Of a DNA stretch of 64,000 nt, positions 1-8,647 are shown one piece after another (positions within the stretch are counted from its first letter, which is position 1; every line of letters starts with the position of its first letter). The notes beneath the pieces are model-generated. The model did no database searches. It was not told where the DNA came from and was given only the letters and a program-made list of their open reading frames with translations. This DNA comes from Actinomycetota bacterium (GTDB taxonomy: Bacteria; Actinomycetota; Actinomycetes; Actinomycetales; Dermatophilaceae). The stretch covers positions 52,948 to 116,947 of the forward strand of contig JAIUOP010000008.1 of assembly GCA_020161815.1 (NCBI GenBank), given 5' to 3'. Made by a program: the position numbers and the translations under genes.

Positions 1-301
1 CGCTGCGCCCACCCACGACGAGGACCTCCGGGCGGAGCAGGGTTCGCAGATGGTCCACCACGGGCACCCACGCCCTGTCGAGCACCGGTGGCCGATCGGC
101 CACCTTGCGCCCGGCCACCCGCCAGGGCTGGTCCACCAGGGCCACCGTCCAGCCCCGCTCCTGGCACCGGTCTCGCACGGCGAGCACGTCCTTGGACCAC
201 GAGGAGCCCCCGGCTCCGTGACCCAGGACCACGAGGCATGCACCGGCACCGCTGACCGTGACCCGCGCCGGGCCCACCGGCGTGTCGACCAGGTCGCTCA
301 T
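1..301 (-). CDS. alpha/beta hydrolase, N-terminal part (cut by window edge)
   Basis: The reverse strand reads from an ATG at 301 through about 100 codons to the window edge. The product starts [14 protein letters not shown] and contains VVLGHGAGGSSWSKD, the oxyanion-hole/loop segment typical of KANL3/Tex30-like alpha/beta hydrolases, followed by the LVDQPWRVAGRK strand-loop and VLVVGGRS approaching the nucleophile elbow, which is beyond the edge. The start overlaps the stop of the upstream SRAP gene as ATGA, so the two are translationally coupled. The substrate cannot be inferred. Confidence 0.75.
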   Translation of the reverse strand, partial: MSDLVDTPVGPARVTVSGAGACLVVLGHGAGGSSWSKDVLAVRDRCQERGWTVALVDQPWRVAGRKVADRPPVLDRAWVPVVDHLRTLLRPEVLVVGGRS

Positions 302-1140
302 GAGCCGGCCCCGATGAGCTCGCCGGTCAGCGGGTCGACGACGCCGACCAGGTCCGACTCGGGGACCGGCGCGAGGAGCCCGGGACCGTTGGCGCGGCTG
401 GACCCGACGGCGCTCGGGACCGGACGGGCGGCAAAGCGGCCGGGTGGCGCCGGGGCCAGGAGGTCGGCCACCGCCTCGGCCCGGTCCAGCTCCGGGTCCA
501 GCCAGCGCTCCCAGTCCGTCTCCTCCAGCACCACCGGCTGCCGGTCGTGGATGCGATCCAGCCCCGGCTCGGCCGCGCTGGTGACGACCGCGAAGGAGAC
601 CAGCCAGGCAGCTGGATCCTCCGCGTCCGTGACGGCCCGGTCACGCCAGAAGGCATAGATGCCGGCCATGGCCAGGCCCTGCCCGTCGGCGCGCGAGATG
701 AAGAAGGGCTGCTTGCGTGGGCGGCCCTTGGCGTCCGTGGCGGTGGGTGAGGCTTGCCACTCGTACCAGCCGTCGGCCGGCACCAGGCAGCGCCGGGAGG
801 CGACCGAGGCCGCAAAGGCGGGCTTGTCGGCGATGGTCTCGGCACGGGCGTTGATCATGCGGACGGCACCCTTGGTGTCCTTGGCCCAGCCCGGCACCAG
901 GCCCCAGGTGAGCAGCCGCAGCTGACGGACGGATCCGGCCTCCGGCCGCTCCCGCACCGCCCGGGTCAGGACGACGGGAGCCTGCTTGGTCGGCGCCATG
1001 TTGAAGTCGGGCGTGCCCGCCGGGGGCTGCTGGGGGGAGGCCAGCAGGCTTCGGGTCGGCTCATTCGTGCGGTCCTCGTCGACCGCGAACTCCTCGATGA
1101 GCTCGCCGACGTTGGCGCTCGCGGCATAGCGTCCACACAT
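298..1140 (-). CDS. SOS response-associated peptidase family (SRAP/HMCES/YedK) abasic-site protein
   Basis: A 280-residue protein beginning MCGRY. Cys2, exposed after removal of Met1, forms a covalent link with abasic sites in single-stranded DNA in this family, which protects replication forks. Family landmarks are visible: [14 protein letters not shown] (about residues 94-107), [13 protein letters not shown] with the active Glu, and IHDRQPVVL with the conserved His. The start is fixed by MCGRY and by a TAGGCT box 6 bases upstream, so the mRNA is probably leaderless. The C-terminal 60 residues are a variable tail. It is coupled to the hydrolase downstream. Confidence 0.93.
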   Translation of the reverse strand: MCGRYAASANVGELIEEFAVDEDRTNEPTRSLLASPQQPPAGTPDFNMAPTKQAPVVLTRAVRERPEAGSVRQLRLLTWGLVPGWAKDTKGAVRMINARAETIADKPAFAASVASRRCLVPADGWYEWQASPTATDAKGRPRKQPFFISRADGQGLAMAGIYAFWRDRAVTDAEDPAAWLVSFAVVTSAAEPGLDRIHDRQPVVLEETDWERWLDPELDRAEAVADLLAPAPPGRFAARPVPSAVGSSRANGPGLLAPVPESDLVGVVDPLTGELIGAGS

Positions 1141-1146
1141 GCCGCC

Positions 1147-1152
1147 AGCCTA
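1147..1152 (-). promoter_or_regulatory. -10 box of the SRAP gene, leaderless type
   Basis: Reverse strand TAGGCT followed by GGCGGC and then the ATG. The spacing of six bases puts the transcription start at or next to the start codon, and there is no purine-rich ribosome binding site. Confidence 0.5.
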
Positions 1153-1263
1153 CGAGCCGGGGTGGCGGGCGCGGAGACGGGCGGCGATGGGTGGCGGGCA
1201 GACCAGCCCGGTGGCGCGTGGAGCAACTACGGTAGGAACGACCCGATCGTCAGGAGTGAGCCC

Positions 1264-1806
1264 ATGTCCATCGTCCGCCGAGTTGCTCGTCCCATGCTGG
1301 CTGCGATGTTCGTCGCCGGAGGCCTCGACAGCCTGCGCCACCCGGCACCCAAGGCCGAGGCGGCCGCGCCCCTGCTGCGCGCCGTCGAGCGGGTGCGCCC
1401 GGTGGGGACCGACGACGAGACCCTCGTGCGTGCGAATGGTTCGGCGATGCTCGTCGGCGGCCTGCTGCTGGCCACCGGGCGCTTCCCCCGCCTGGCCTCC
1501 ACCGTGCTGGCGGGCAGCCTGGTCCCCACCACGGTTGCGGCACACGCCTTCTGGGCCGAGACCGACCCGGACCGCAAGCACCAGCAGCAGGTTCAGTTCC
1601 TCAAGAACGTCGGCCTGCTCGGTGGCCTGCTCCTGGCCAGCGTGGACACCGAGGGCAAGCCCGGGATCGCGTACCGCACTCGCCTGGCCGGCGCCTCCGT
1701 GGAGCGCTCGCTGCGCTCGGGCCGTCGTGAGGCCAGGCACCTGGCCCGCGCCGCCTCGCGGGAGGCCAAGCTGCTCTCGGCCCAGGCCCAGAATGCCCTC
1801 AGCTGA
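1264..1806 (+). CDS. DoxX-like integral membrane protein
   Basis: A 180-residue protein with hydrophobic stretches near residues 8-20, 58-72, 77-93 and 115-127. It matches the DoxX/SURF4-like small membrane family common in actinobacteria (pattern [16 protein letters not shown] near the N-terminus, then [19 protein letters not shown]). The exact function is unknown; DoxX relatives are linked to redox or sulfur metabolism. AGGAGTG lies 5 bases before the ATG. The C-terminal 50 residues are basic and helical, rich in Arg/Ala. The last 14 bases overlap aroA, so it probably heads an aroA-rsgA operon. Confidence 0.8.
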   Translation: MSIVRRVARPMLAAMFVAGGLDSLRHPAPKAEAAAPLLRAVERVRPVGTDDETLVRANGSAMLVGGLLLATGRFPRLASTVLAGSLVPTTVAAHAFWAETDPDRKHQQQVQFLKNVGLLGGLLLASVDTEGKPGIAYRTRLAGASVERSLRSGRREARHLARAASREAKLLSAQAQNALS

Positions 1807-3088
1807 CTGGGCGGCGCCGGTCGCGGAGGGACCGATCGACGCCACCGTCGTCCTGCCCGGATCGAAGTCCCTCACCAATCGCTTCCTCGTCCTGGCCGCG
1901 CTGGCGCCGGACGTCTCACGGCTGCGCGCCCCCCTGCGCTCCCGCGACACCCTGCTCATGGCCGGTGCGCTCACCGCGCTCGGGGTCGAGGTCGCCGACG
2001 TCGACGGCGACGGCGGTGACTGGCTGATCACGCCGGGCACCCTGCGGGGCGGGGCCCGTGTCGACTGCGGGCTGGCGGGCAACGTGATGCGCTTCGTGCC
2101 ACCGCTGGCGGCACTGGCCCAGGGGCCGGTCGACTTCGACGGCGATGCCCACGCCCGCGCGCGACCGATGGGTCCGATCCTGGCCGGCCTGCGCACCCTC
2201 GGGGTCGAGGTCGACGACGGTGGCCGACAGTCCCTGCCGTTCACCGTGCGGGGCGCGGGCCGGGTCCACGGGGGCTCGGTCACGATCGATGCCTCGGCCT
2301 CGAGCCAGTTCGTCTCCGGCCTGCTGCTCTCCGGAGCCCGCTACGACCACGGGGTCACGGTGCACCACGACGGCCTCCAGCTCCCCAGCCTGCCGCACAT
2401 CGACATGACGGTCGAGGCGCTGCGCGACGCCGGGGTCGACGTCGACGACACCGAGCCGCACACCTGGCGGGTGGAACCCGGTGAGGTCCACGCCATCGAC
2501 GTCACCATCGAGCCGGACCTGTCCAACGCGGCACAGTTCCTCGCCGCCGCTCTCGTCACCGGCGGACGGGTCACCGTCCCGGGCTGGCCCGCGCACACCA
2601 CCCAGGCCGGCGACCACCTGCGGGAGCTGCTGGAGCTGGCCGGAGGGCAGGTCGAGCTCGACCGGGACGGCCTCACGGTCAGCGGCACGGGCACGGTCAC
2701 CGGCCTCGACGTCGACCTGCACGACGCCAGCGAGCTCACCCCGGTGGTCGCGGCCCTGTGCGCCCTCGCCGACGGACCCTCCCGCCTGCGCGGCGTGGCC
2801 CACATCCGCGGGCACGAGACGGATCGGCTGGCCGCCCTCGCGGCCGAGCTGGGCCGGCTCGGAGCAGAGGTCGTCGAGCACGAGGACGGCCTCGACATCA
2901 CACCACGCGCACTCGTCGGCGGACGCTTCCACACGTATGCCGACCACCGCATGGTGATGGCGGCGGCTCTCCTCGGGCTGGTCGTGCCCGGTGTCGTCGT
3001 CGAGGATGTCGGCACCGTCGCCAAGACACTTCCGGACTTCACGACCCGGTGGGAGCAGATGGTGTCCGGCGGGCCTGCCACCCCATGA
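1793..3088 (+). CDS. aroA: 3-phosphoshikimate 1-carboxyvinyltransferase (EPSP synthase)
   Basis: A 431-residue enzyme that joins shikimate-3-phosphate and phosphoenolpyruvate in the sixth step of chorismate biosynthesis in the cytoplasm. Visible motifs: PGSKSLTNR (about residues 22-30, substrate-binding Lys/Ser), [53 protein letters not shown] with the catalytic Asp, HETDRLAAL and [10 protein letters not shown] near the C-terminus. The ATG at 1793 overlaps the end of the DoxX gene. A longer in-frame extension upstream exists but lies inside the DoxX gene in another frame and has no family similarity. The stop overlaps rsgA as ATGA. Confidence 0.97.
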   Translation: MPSADWAAPVAEGPIDATVVLPGSKSLTNRFLVLAALAPDVSRLRAPLRSRDTLLMAGALTALGVEVADVDGDGGDWLITPGTLRGGARVDCGLAGNVMRFVPPLAALAQGPVDFDGDAHARARPMGPILAGLRTLGVEVDDGGRQSLPFTVRGAGRVHGGSVTIDASASSQFVSGLLLSGARYDHGVTVHHDGLQLPSLPHIDMTVEALRDAGVDVDDTEPHTWRVEPGEVHAIDVTIEPDLSNAAQFLAAALVTGGRVTVPGWPAHTTQAGDHLRELLELAGGQVELDRDGLTVSGTGTVTGLDVDLHDASELTPVVAALCALADGPSRLRGVAHIRGHETDRLAALAAELGRLGAEVVEHEDGLDITPRALVGGRFHTYADHRMVMAAALLGLVVPGVVVEDVGTVAKTLPDFTTRWEQMVSGGPATP

Positions 3089-4110
3089 GCCAGCGATACG
3101 GCGGCGAGGACGACGCGCGGGTGCGGATTCGGCCCAACCGGCACGGCAGCCGTCCGCGGACCAAGGACCGGCCCCTTCACGCCGATGCCGTCACCGGGTT
3201 CGTCGTCGGCGTGGACCGTGGTCGGTACCGCGTCCTCGTCGACGACGGCTCGAGCACCCAGCAGGTCACCGCGATGCGGGCTCGGGAGCTCGGGCGCAAG
3301 GGCATCGTCGTCGGTGACCGGGTCGGCCTGGTCGGCGACACGTCCGGGGCCCCAGGCTCGCTGGCGCGGATCGTCCGGATCCACGAGCGCACCACCGTGC
3401 TGCGTCGGACGGCCGATGACACCGACCCGGTCGAGCGCGTCATCGTGGCCAACGCCGACCAGCTCGTCATCGTCTCGGCCCTGGCCAACCCCGAGCCGCG
3501 CCCGCGCCTGATCGACCGGGCCCTCGTCGCGGCCTATGACGCGGGGCTGGACCCCCTGCTCGTCCTGACCAAGGCCGACCTGCGCTCCCCGGAGGACTTC
3601 CTGGGGCAGTACGCCCCGCTGGACGTCCCTTCCGTCGTCACCTCCTCGGCGGCCTTCGACGAGGGTGGCCTCGACCTGCTCCTGGGCCACCTGCGTGGTC
3701 GCGTCAGTGTCCTCCTCGGCCACTCCGGCGTGGGCAAGTCCACGCTGGTCAACGCCCTCGTCCCGGACGCCGCCCGCGCCACGGGCGAGGTCAACGACAT
3801 CACCGGCCGCGGTCGGCACACGTCCACCTCCGCCGTGGCCCTCCCCCTGCCCGACGACGACGGCTGGGTCATCGACACCCCGGGCGTGCGGTCGTTCGGA
3901 TTGGCCCACATCGACGTGGACCGGATCATCACCAACTTCCCCGACCTCGAGGCCGGCACCGAGGAGTGCCCCCGCGGGTGCACCCACGACGAGGACGAGT
4001 GCGCCCTCGACGGCTGGGTCGCGGGAGGTCACGCGGGCCCGGCGGGCGCCTCACGGCTGGAGTCGCTCCGGCGCCTGCTGCGCACCCGGAACGCCGCCGC
4101 CGAGGACTGA
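3085..4110 (+). CDS. rsgA: ribosome small subunit-dependent GTPase A (30S maturation)
   Basis: A 341-residue circularly permuted GTPase that assists late 30S subunit assembly. An N-terminal OB-fold region (about 35-105) precedes the GTPase with the permuted order TKAD (G4), then GHSGVGKST (G1, about residue 211), then DTPGVRSFG (G3), and finally a zinc knuckle [12 protein letters not shown] near residue 295. All key residues are present. The start overlaps aroA by four bases, giving coupled translation. Confidence 0.95.
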   Translation: MSQRYGGEDDARVRIRPNRHGSRPRTKDRPLHADAVTGFVVGVDRGRYRVLVDDGSSTQQVTAMRARELGRKGIVVGDRVGLVGDTSGAPGSLARIVRIHERTTVLRRTADDTDPVERVIVANADQLVIVSALANPEPRPRLIDRALVAAYDAGLDPLLVLTKADLRSPEDFLGQYAPLDVPSVVTSSAAFDEGGLDLLLGHLRGRVSVLLGHSGVGKSTLVNALVPDAARATGEVNDITGRGRHTSTSAVALPLPDDDGWVIDTPGVRSFGLAHIDVDRIITNFPDLEAGTEECPRGCTHDEDECALDGWVAGGHAGPAGASRLESLRRLLRTRNAAAED

Positions 4111-4122
4111 TCCCAGCCGCCG

Positions 4123-4163
4123 ATGACGAAGGCCCCCAGCCCGGGGGCTGGAGGCCTTCGTCA
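4123..4163. terminator. bidirectional intrinsic terminator between rsgA and oppF
   Basis: Inverted repeat: ATGACGAAGGCCCCCAGCC on the left arm and GGGGGCTGGAGGCCTTCGTCA on the right, around a short GC loop. It lies between two convergent genes, 12 bases after rsgA and 5 bases before the oppF stop, so it can serve both. Confidence 0.8.
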
Positions 4164-4168
4164 CTGGC

Positions 4169-5410
4169 TCACGGCTGGCGCCGGTGGCCTTCCTCGCCAC
4201 CTTGGCCCTCGTCGTTGCCGACGAGTCGGGTCTCGTCGCCGGGCGTCGACCCGTGCTCCCGCGGCAGCTCCACCGCCTCGCTGCCATCGCCGGCGGCGAT
4301 CCGCGACTCCTCGGACGCGCTCATCTCGCGCTCGGCCCGCGCCTCCGGGTCCACGACCTCGGGCGTGGCGAAGCGCTCGTCCGGCTCGAGGTGGCTGACG
4401 TCGACGGTGTCCACGATCGGCCGGGGCTCGGCGAAGTGGCAGGCGGACCGGTGCTGGCCCTCGCCGTCGGGGCGGTCGACGAGCTGCGGCTCCTCGACCT
4501 TGCAGACCTCCTGCGCCTTCCAGCAGCGGGTGTGGAATCGGCACCCCGAGGGCGGGTTCGCCGGCGAGGGCACGTCACCGACGAGGACGATCTGCTGGCG
4601 CTTGCCCCGCAGGGTCGGGTCCGGGACCGGGACGGCGGAGAGCAGCGCCTGCGTGTAGGGGTGCGTGGGCAGCTGGTAGACCTCGTCCTCGGTGCCGAGC
4701 TCGGCCATCTTGCCGAGGTACATCACGCCGACGCGGTCGGAGATGTGCCGGACGACGGAGAGGTCGTGGGCGATGAAGATGTAGGCCAGTCCCAGCTCGT
4801 TCTGGAGCTTCTCCATCAGGTTGACGACCTGCGCCTGCACCGAGACGTCGAGCGCCGACACCGGCTCGTCGCACACGAGCACCTTGGGGTTGAGGGCGAT
4901 GCCCCGCGCGATGCCGATGCGCTGGCGCTGGCCCCCGGAGAACTGGTGCGGGTAGCGGTTGATGTGCTCGGGGTTGAGACCGACCAGGTCGAGCAGCTCC
5001 TGCACCCGGGCCCGCCGGCCGCCCTTGGGCACCACATCGGGGTGGATCTCGAAGGGCTCGCCGATGATGTCGCCGACCGTCATGCGCGGGTTGAGCGAGG
5101 TGTACGGGTCCTGGAAGACGATCTGGATGTCGCGACGCAGCGTGCGCATGTCGCCCGTCGACGCCTTCTGCATCTCCTGGCCCTCGAAGACCACCGACCC
5201 CGAGGTCGGCTCCTCCAGGCGCATGATGAGGCGGCCGAGCGTGGACTTGCCACAGCCCGACTCCCCCACGATGCCCAGCGTCTCGCCGCGGTGCAGCTCG
5301 AAGGAGACGCCGTCGACCGCCTTGACGTGGCCGGTGGTGCGCCGCAGGATCCCGGTCTTGATCGGGTAGTGCTTGACCAGGTCCCTGGCCTCGAGGATGA
5401 CCTCAGTCAT
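4169..5410 (-). CDS. oppF: oligopeptide/dipeptide ABC transporter ATP-binding protein, OppF/DppF type
   Basis: A 413-residue ATPase subunit. Walker [10 protein letters not shown] (about 49-57), Q-loop in [12 protein letters not shown], signature SGGQRQR, Walker [12 protein letters not shown], and H-loop AHDLSVVRH are all intact. A C-terminal oligopeptide-transporter domain contains [14 protein letters not shown]. About 65 extra residues follow that domain; they are acidic and low in complexity ([15 protein letters not shown] and beyond) and are not part of the standard OppF fold. The start overlaps the oppD stop by 8 bases. Substrate class is inferred from family only. Confidence 0.93.
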   Translation of the reverse strand: MTEVILEARDLVKHYPIKTGILRRTTGHVKAVDGVSFELHRGETLGIVGESGCGKSTLGRLIMRLEEPTSGSVVFEGQEMQKASTGDMRTLRRDIQIVFQDPYTSLNPRMTVGDIIGEPFEIHPDVVPKGGRRARVQELLDLVGLNPEHINRYPHQFSGGQRQRIGIARGIALNPKVLVCDEPVSALDVSVQAQVVNLMEKLQNELGLAYIFIAHDLSVVRHISDRVGVMYLGKMAELGTEDEVYQLPTHPYTQALLSAVPVPDPTLRGKRQQIVLVGDVPSPANPPSGCRFHTRCWKAQEVCKVEEPQLVDRPDGEGQHRSACHFAEPRPIVDTVDVSHLEPDERFATPEVVDPEARAEREMSASEESRIAAGDGSEAVELPREHGSTPGDETRLVGNDEGQGGEEGHRRQP

Positions 5411-6443
5411 CGATGACCTCCTCGGCGAAGTGGCAGGCGGAGAAGCGACCCGGACGGATCTCGCGCAACGCGGGCAGGTCCGTGCGGCACACGTCCTGCG
5501 CCATGCGGCACCGCGGGTTGAACGGACAGCCCGGCGGGATCCGCAGCAGGTTGGGCGGCAGCCCGCCGATGGCGGCCAGGGTCTGCCCCTTCTGGTCGAG
5601 GCGGGGAATCGACTCGAGCAGCCCTCGCGTGTAGGGGTGGGCCGGGTTCGCGTACAGCGGCAGGATGTCGGCGGTCTCGACCAGGCGTCCGGTGTACATC
5701 ACCGCGATCCGGTCGGCGACGTCAGCGACGACGCCCAGGTCGTGGGTGATGAGGATGAGGCCCATCTGGCGCTCGGCCTGCAGCTCCTCGAGCAGGGCCA
5801 TGATCTGCGCCTGGACGGTGACGTCGAGGGCGGTCGTCGGCTCGTCGGCGATGAGCACCGCCGGGTCGAGCGCGATCGCCATCGCGATCATGATCCGCTG
5901 GCGCATGCCGCCGGAGAACTGGTGGGGATAGGCCTTGACCCGCTCGCGCGCCGCGGGGATCTGGACCCGCTCCATGAGCCGGATCGCCTGGGCGAGCGCA
6001 TCGCTCTTGTTGAGGCCGCGGTGCTCCCGGAACATCTCGGCGATCTGCCAGCCGACCGGGAAGACGGGGTTCAGCGAGGAGAGCGCGTCTTGGAAGATCA
6101 TCGAGATCTCCGGGCCGCGGGTCCTGCGTCGCTGCTCCTCGTCCATGGTGAGCAGGTCCTGGCCGCAGTAGCGGATCTTCCCCTCGGGGATGACCGCGGG
6201 GGGCATGTCGAGGATGCCCATGATCGCCTGGGCGGTCACCGATTTGCCCGAGCCGGACTCGCCGAGGATGGCCAGCGTCTCGCCCTGCCGGACCTGGAAG
6301 GAGACACCGTTGATCGCCTTGGCGATGCCGTCGTCGGTGTGGAACTCGACGTGGAGGTCCTCGACGTCGAGCAGCAGCCCGTCCTCGGGGACGTATGCCG
6401 AGGGGTTGGCGTGCGCCTTGGCCTCACGGGTGGTGGTCGTCAT
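5403..6443 (-). CDS. oppD: oligopeptide/dipeptide ABC transporter ATP-binding protein, OppD/DppD type
   Basis: A 346-residue ATPase, partner of OppF. Walker [10 protein letters not shown], signature SGGMRQR, Walker [13 protein letters not shown], and a C-terminal oligopeptide domain with [17 protein letters not shown]. The start ATG at 6443 gives [17 protein letters not shown], with GTGAGGGGAGCC just upstream as ribosome binding site. The open frame extends further upstream but there it is antisense-type shadow sequence over oppC. Confidence 0.93.
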   Translation of the reverse strand: MTTTTREAKAHANPSAYVPEDGLLLDVEDLHVEFHTDDGIAKAINGVSFQVRQGETLAILGESGSGKSVTAQAIMGILDMPPAVIPEGKIRYCGQDLLTMDEEQRRRTRGPEISMIFQDALSSLNPVFPVGWQIAEMFREHRGLNKSDALAQAIRLMERVQIPAARERVKAYPHQFSGGMRQRIMIAMAIALDPAVLIADEPTTALDVTVQAQIMALLEELQAERQMGLILITHDLGVVADVADRIAVMYTGRLVETADILPLYANPAHPYTRGLLESIPRLDQKGQTLAAIGGLPPNLLRIPPGCPFNPRCRMAQDVCRTDLPALREIRPGRFSACHFAEEVIDD

Positions 6444-6451
6444 GGCTCCCC

Positions 6452-7387
6452 TCACCGGTTCTTCGGGTCGAGGGCGTCGCGCACGACGTCGCCCAACATG
6501 ATGAAGGCCAGGACGGCCAGGGACAGGAACAGGGACGGGTAGAGCAGCATGTGCGGGGTGGTGCGCAGGCCCACGATGGCCGCACTGATGTCGATGCCCC
6601 ACGAGATCGCCGGCGACTGCAGGCCGATTCCGAGGAAGGACAGCGTGGCCTCGGCCGCGATGTAGCCACCGAGGTTGATCGTCGAGACGACGATGACCGG
6701 CGCGAGCGCGTTGGGGAGGATGTGGCTGCGGATGACCCGCCACGGGCTCGCCCCGAGGGCACGCGCCGCCTGGACGTAGTCGTTGGGCTTGACCTGGATC
6801 ACGCTGGAGCGCATGAGCCGGGCGATGCTCGGCCAGCCCAGGACCATCAGGGCCAGGACGACCTTGATGATGATGAACCAGTAGTTCGTCGTCCGCGGCA
6901 GCGAGACGAGGATGATGATCGCACCCAGCAGCAGCGGGATGGCGAAGAAGACGTCGCCGATGCGCGAGAGCAGCGAGTCGACCCAGCCGCCCTTGTAGCC
7001 GGCGAAGACGCCGATGGCGCCACCGACGAGGACGACTGCGATGGTCGTCATCAGGCCGACGAGGATCGAGGCCCGGGCACCGTAGATGCACCGGGCGTAG
7101 ATGTCGTAGCCCTGGATGTTGCGCCCGAACCACGCGTTGGAGTTCGGCCGCTCCCGAGAGCGCTCGAGGATGGCGTACGCCGGGTCGGTGTTGGTGAAAA
7201 GGCTCGGCCAGACCGACATGAGGATGAAGACGGCGATCATGCCCGCCGAGATCCAGAACATCGGGTTCTTGCGCATGGCGCGCCAGGCGTCGGACCACAG
7301 CGACCGCGCCTCGCCCACGTCGCCGCGGGCGTCGAGGGCGCCGACGGCCTTCTGCTCGGAGACGGCTTCGATGGCGGGCTCAGTCAT
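6452..7387 (-). CDS. oppC: oligopeptide/dipeptide ABC transporter permease, OppC/DppC type
   Basis: A 311-residue permease with an N-terminal membrane segment near residue 45, a periplasmic loop, and a BPD_transp_1 domain with five further segments. The coupling-helix EAA loop reads ARALGASPWRVIRSHILPN. The start at 7387 (MTEPAIEAVSEQ) overlaps the oppB stop by 8 bases, as ATGACTGA, which favours it over an in-frame ATG eight codons upstream. Confidence 0.92.
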   Translation of the reverse strand: MTEPAIEAVSEQKAVGALDARGDVGEARSLWSDAWRAMRKNPMFWISAGMIAVFILMSVWPSLFTNTDPAYAILERSRERPNSNAWFGRNIQGYDIYARCIYGARASILVGLMTTIAVVLVGGAIGVFAGYKGGWVDSLLSRIGDVFFAIPLLLGAIIILVSLPRTTNYWFIIIKVVLALMVLGWPSIARLMRSSVIQVKPNDYVQAARALGASPWRVIRSHILPNALAPVIVVSTINLGGYIAAEATLSFLGIGLQSPAISWGIDISAAIVGLRTTPHMLLYPSLFLSLAVLAFIMLGDVVRDALDPKNR

Positions 7388-8345
7388 GGCTGATCCTGGG
7401 GTCGAGGACACCGTAGAGCAGGTCCACGATGAGGTTGACGATGAGGTAGACGAGGACGAGGACCGTCACGGCGCCGACGACGGCCATCCCGTCGCGGTTG
7501 TTGATGCCGCGGTAGATGTAGCTGCCGACACCCTGGATGTTGAAGATCCGCTCGGTGACGATCGCGCCACCGAGGAGGCCGCCGAAGTCGAACCCGATGA
7601 AGGTGACGACCGGGATCAGCGAGTTGCGCAGGGCGTGCAGCCCGACCGCGCGGCGGCGGGTCAGGCCCTTGGCGATCGCGGTGCGGACGTAGTCGGCGCG
7701 CAGGTTCTCCACCAGGTTGGTGCGCGTGAGGCGCGAGACGTAGGCGATCGAGAGTGCTCCCAGGACCATGCCCGGCAGGAGGAGCTGGTAGAAGGTCGGG
7801 TTCGAGCCGACGGTCACGGGGAACCAGCCGAGCTTGACGCCAAGGAAGTACTGCCCGAGGGCGCCGATGACGAAGATGGGGATCGAGATCACCACGAGCG
7901 TGCTGACCAGCACCAGGTTGTCGAGGAAGCCGCCCTTGCGGACACCGGTCAGAACGCCGGCGGCGATGCCGATGACGACCTCGAACACGATGGCGACGAG
8001 GGCGAGCTTGGCGGTCACCGGGTAGCGCTGCTGGAGGTCCTCAGCCACCTTGTAGCCGTTGTAGTTCTTGCCGAGGTTGCCCTGGAGCAGCCCGTCGAAC
8101 TTCTGCTCACCACCCCGGTCCTGCGGCCAGATGCCGGTGTACTTGGCGTAGCGCAGGAGCAGGTTGTCGTTGAGGTTGTACTCCTTCTTGAACTCCGCGA
8201 TGTACGCGGCGCTGCACGGGCGCTCACCACACTTGCCGTCGGTGGGGTCGCCCGGGAGGGCGAAGACCATGGCGAAGATGAGGAAGGTCGCACCGAGGAG
8301 AACCGGGATCATCTGCAGGACGCGCCGGATGATGTAGGTCCCCAC
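7380..8345 (-). CDS. oppB: oligopeptide/dipeptide ABC transporter permease, OppB/DppB type
   Basis: A 321-residue permease beginning MGTYIIRRVLQMIPVLLG, the classical OppB N-terminus, with about six membrane segments. The EAA loop region reads IAKGLTRRRAVGLHALRNS. The start is GTG at 8345, with GGAGGT five bases upstream. It is the first of four overlapping cistrons (oppB-C-D-F). The binding-protein gene oppA lies 302 bases upstream across a hairpin. Confidence 0.93.
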   Translation of the reverse strand: MGTYIIRRVLQMIPVLLGATFLIFAMVFALPGDPTDGKCGERPCSAAYIAEFKKEYNLNDNLLLRYAKYTGIWPQDRGGEQKFDGLLQGNLGKNYNGYKVAEDLQQRYPVTAKLALVAIVFEVVIGIAAGVLTGVRKGGFLDNLVLVSTLVVISIPIFVIGALGQYFLGVKLGWFPVTVGSNPTFYQLLLPGMVLGALSIAYVSRLTRTNLVENLRADYVRTAIAKGLTRRRAVGLHALRNSLIPVVTFIGFDFGGLLGGAIVTERIFNIQGVGSYIYRGINNRDGMAVVGAVTVLVLVYLIVNLIVDLLYGVLDPRISHD

Positions 8346-8434
8346 ACGTCACCTCCATCTGAACGGGCCCGCCCACGAAGGGTGGGTGAGCGGTCTGGTC
8401 GGGCGGCGGCGGCAACGGCCGCCAGCGTGTCGGC

Positions 8435-8471
8435 GAGGCGTATGCCGTGGTTCGGCACGGCATACGGCCTC
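8435..8471. repeat. inverted repeat built from two GTATGCCGTG copies
   Basis: GAGGCGTATGCCGTG and CACGGCATACGGCCTC face each other across a GTTCGG loop; one extra G breaks an otherwise perfect 15-base stem. It sits in the 302-base oppA-oppB spacer, about 90 bases before oppB. It could form a hairpin in the operon mRNA or be a protein site. The halves are also copies of the word that is over-represented in the whole window. Confidence 0.55.
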
Positions 8472-8576
8472 GGGGCCACGCGTGTTGCAACTTACTGCAC
8501 GCGGCGGCGCGATTCCACGGAAGGCGGTGGTGTCGCCCGCACCGGCGGGAGGGCTCGCGTGCGACCCCTCCACAGG

Positions 8577-8614
8577 CCTTCGGCCTGCCAGCAGTGACGC
8601 TGGCAGGCCGAAGG
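8577..8614 (-). terminator. hairpin after oppA, likely a partial terminator
   Basis: A perfect 16-base stem, CCTTCGGCCTGCCAGC against GCTGGCAGGCCGAAGG, with a 6-base loop, 34 bases beyond the oppA stop. Placed between the binding-protein gene and the permease/ATPase genes, such a hairpin usually lets only part of transcription continue, giving more OppA than membrane complex. There is no strong U-tract. The remainder of the 8346-8647 spacer holds the inverted repeat at 8435 and nothing else recognised. Confidence 0.75.
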
Positions 8615-8647
8615 GTGGTGTGCCTTGCGAACCCTTGCGGGCTCAGA

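Noticed and set aside
50..658. A 202-codon forward ORF at the left edge
   Set aside because: Antisense to the hydrolase and SRAP genes, which have clear motifs; Ser/Arg/Pro-rich shadow sequence.
7116..8597. A 493-codon forward ORF over oppB and oppC
   Set aside because: Antisense shadow of two coupled permease genes with complete motifs; no ribosome binding site.
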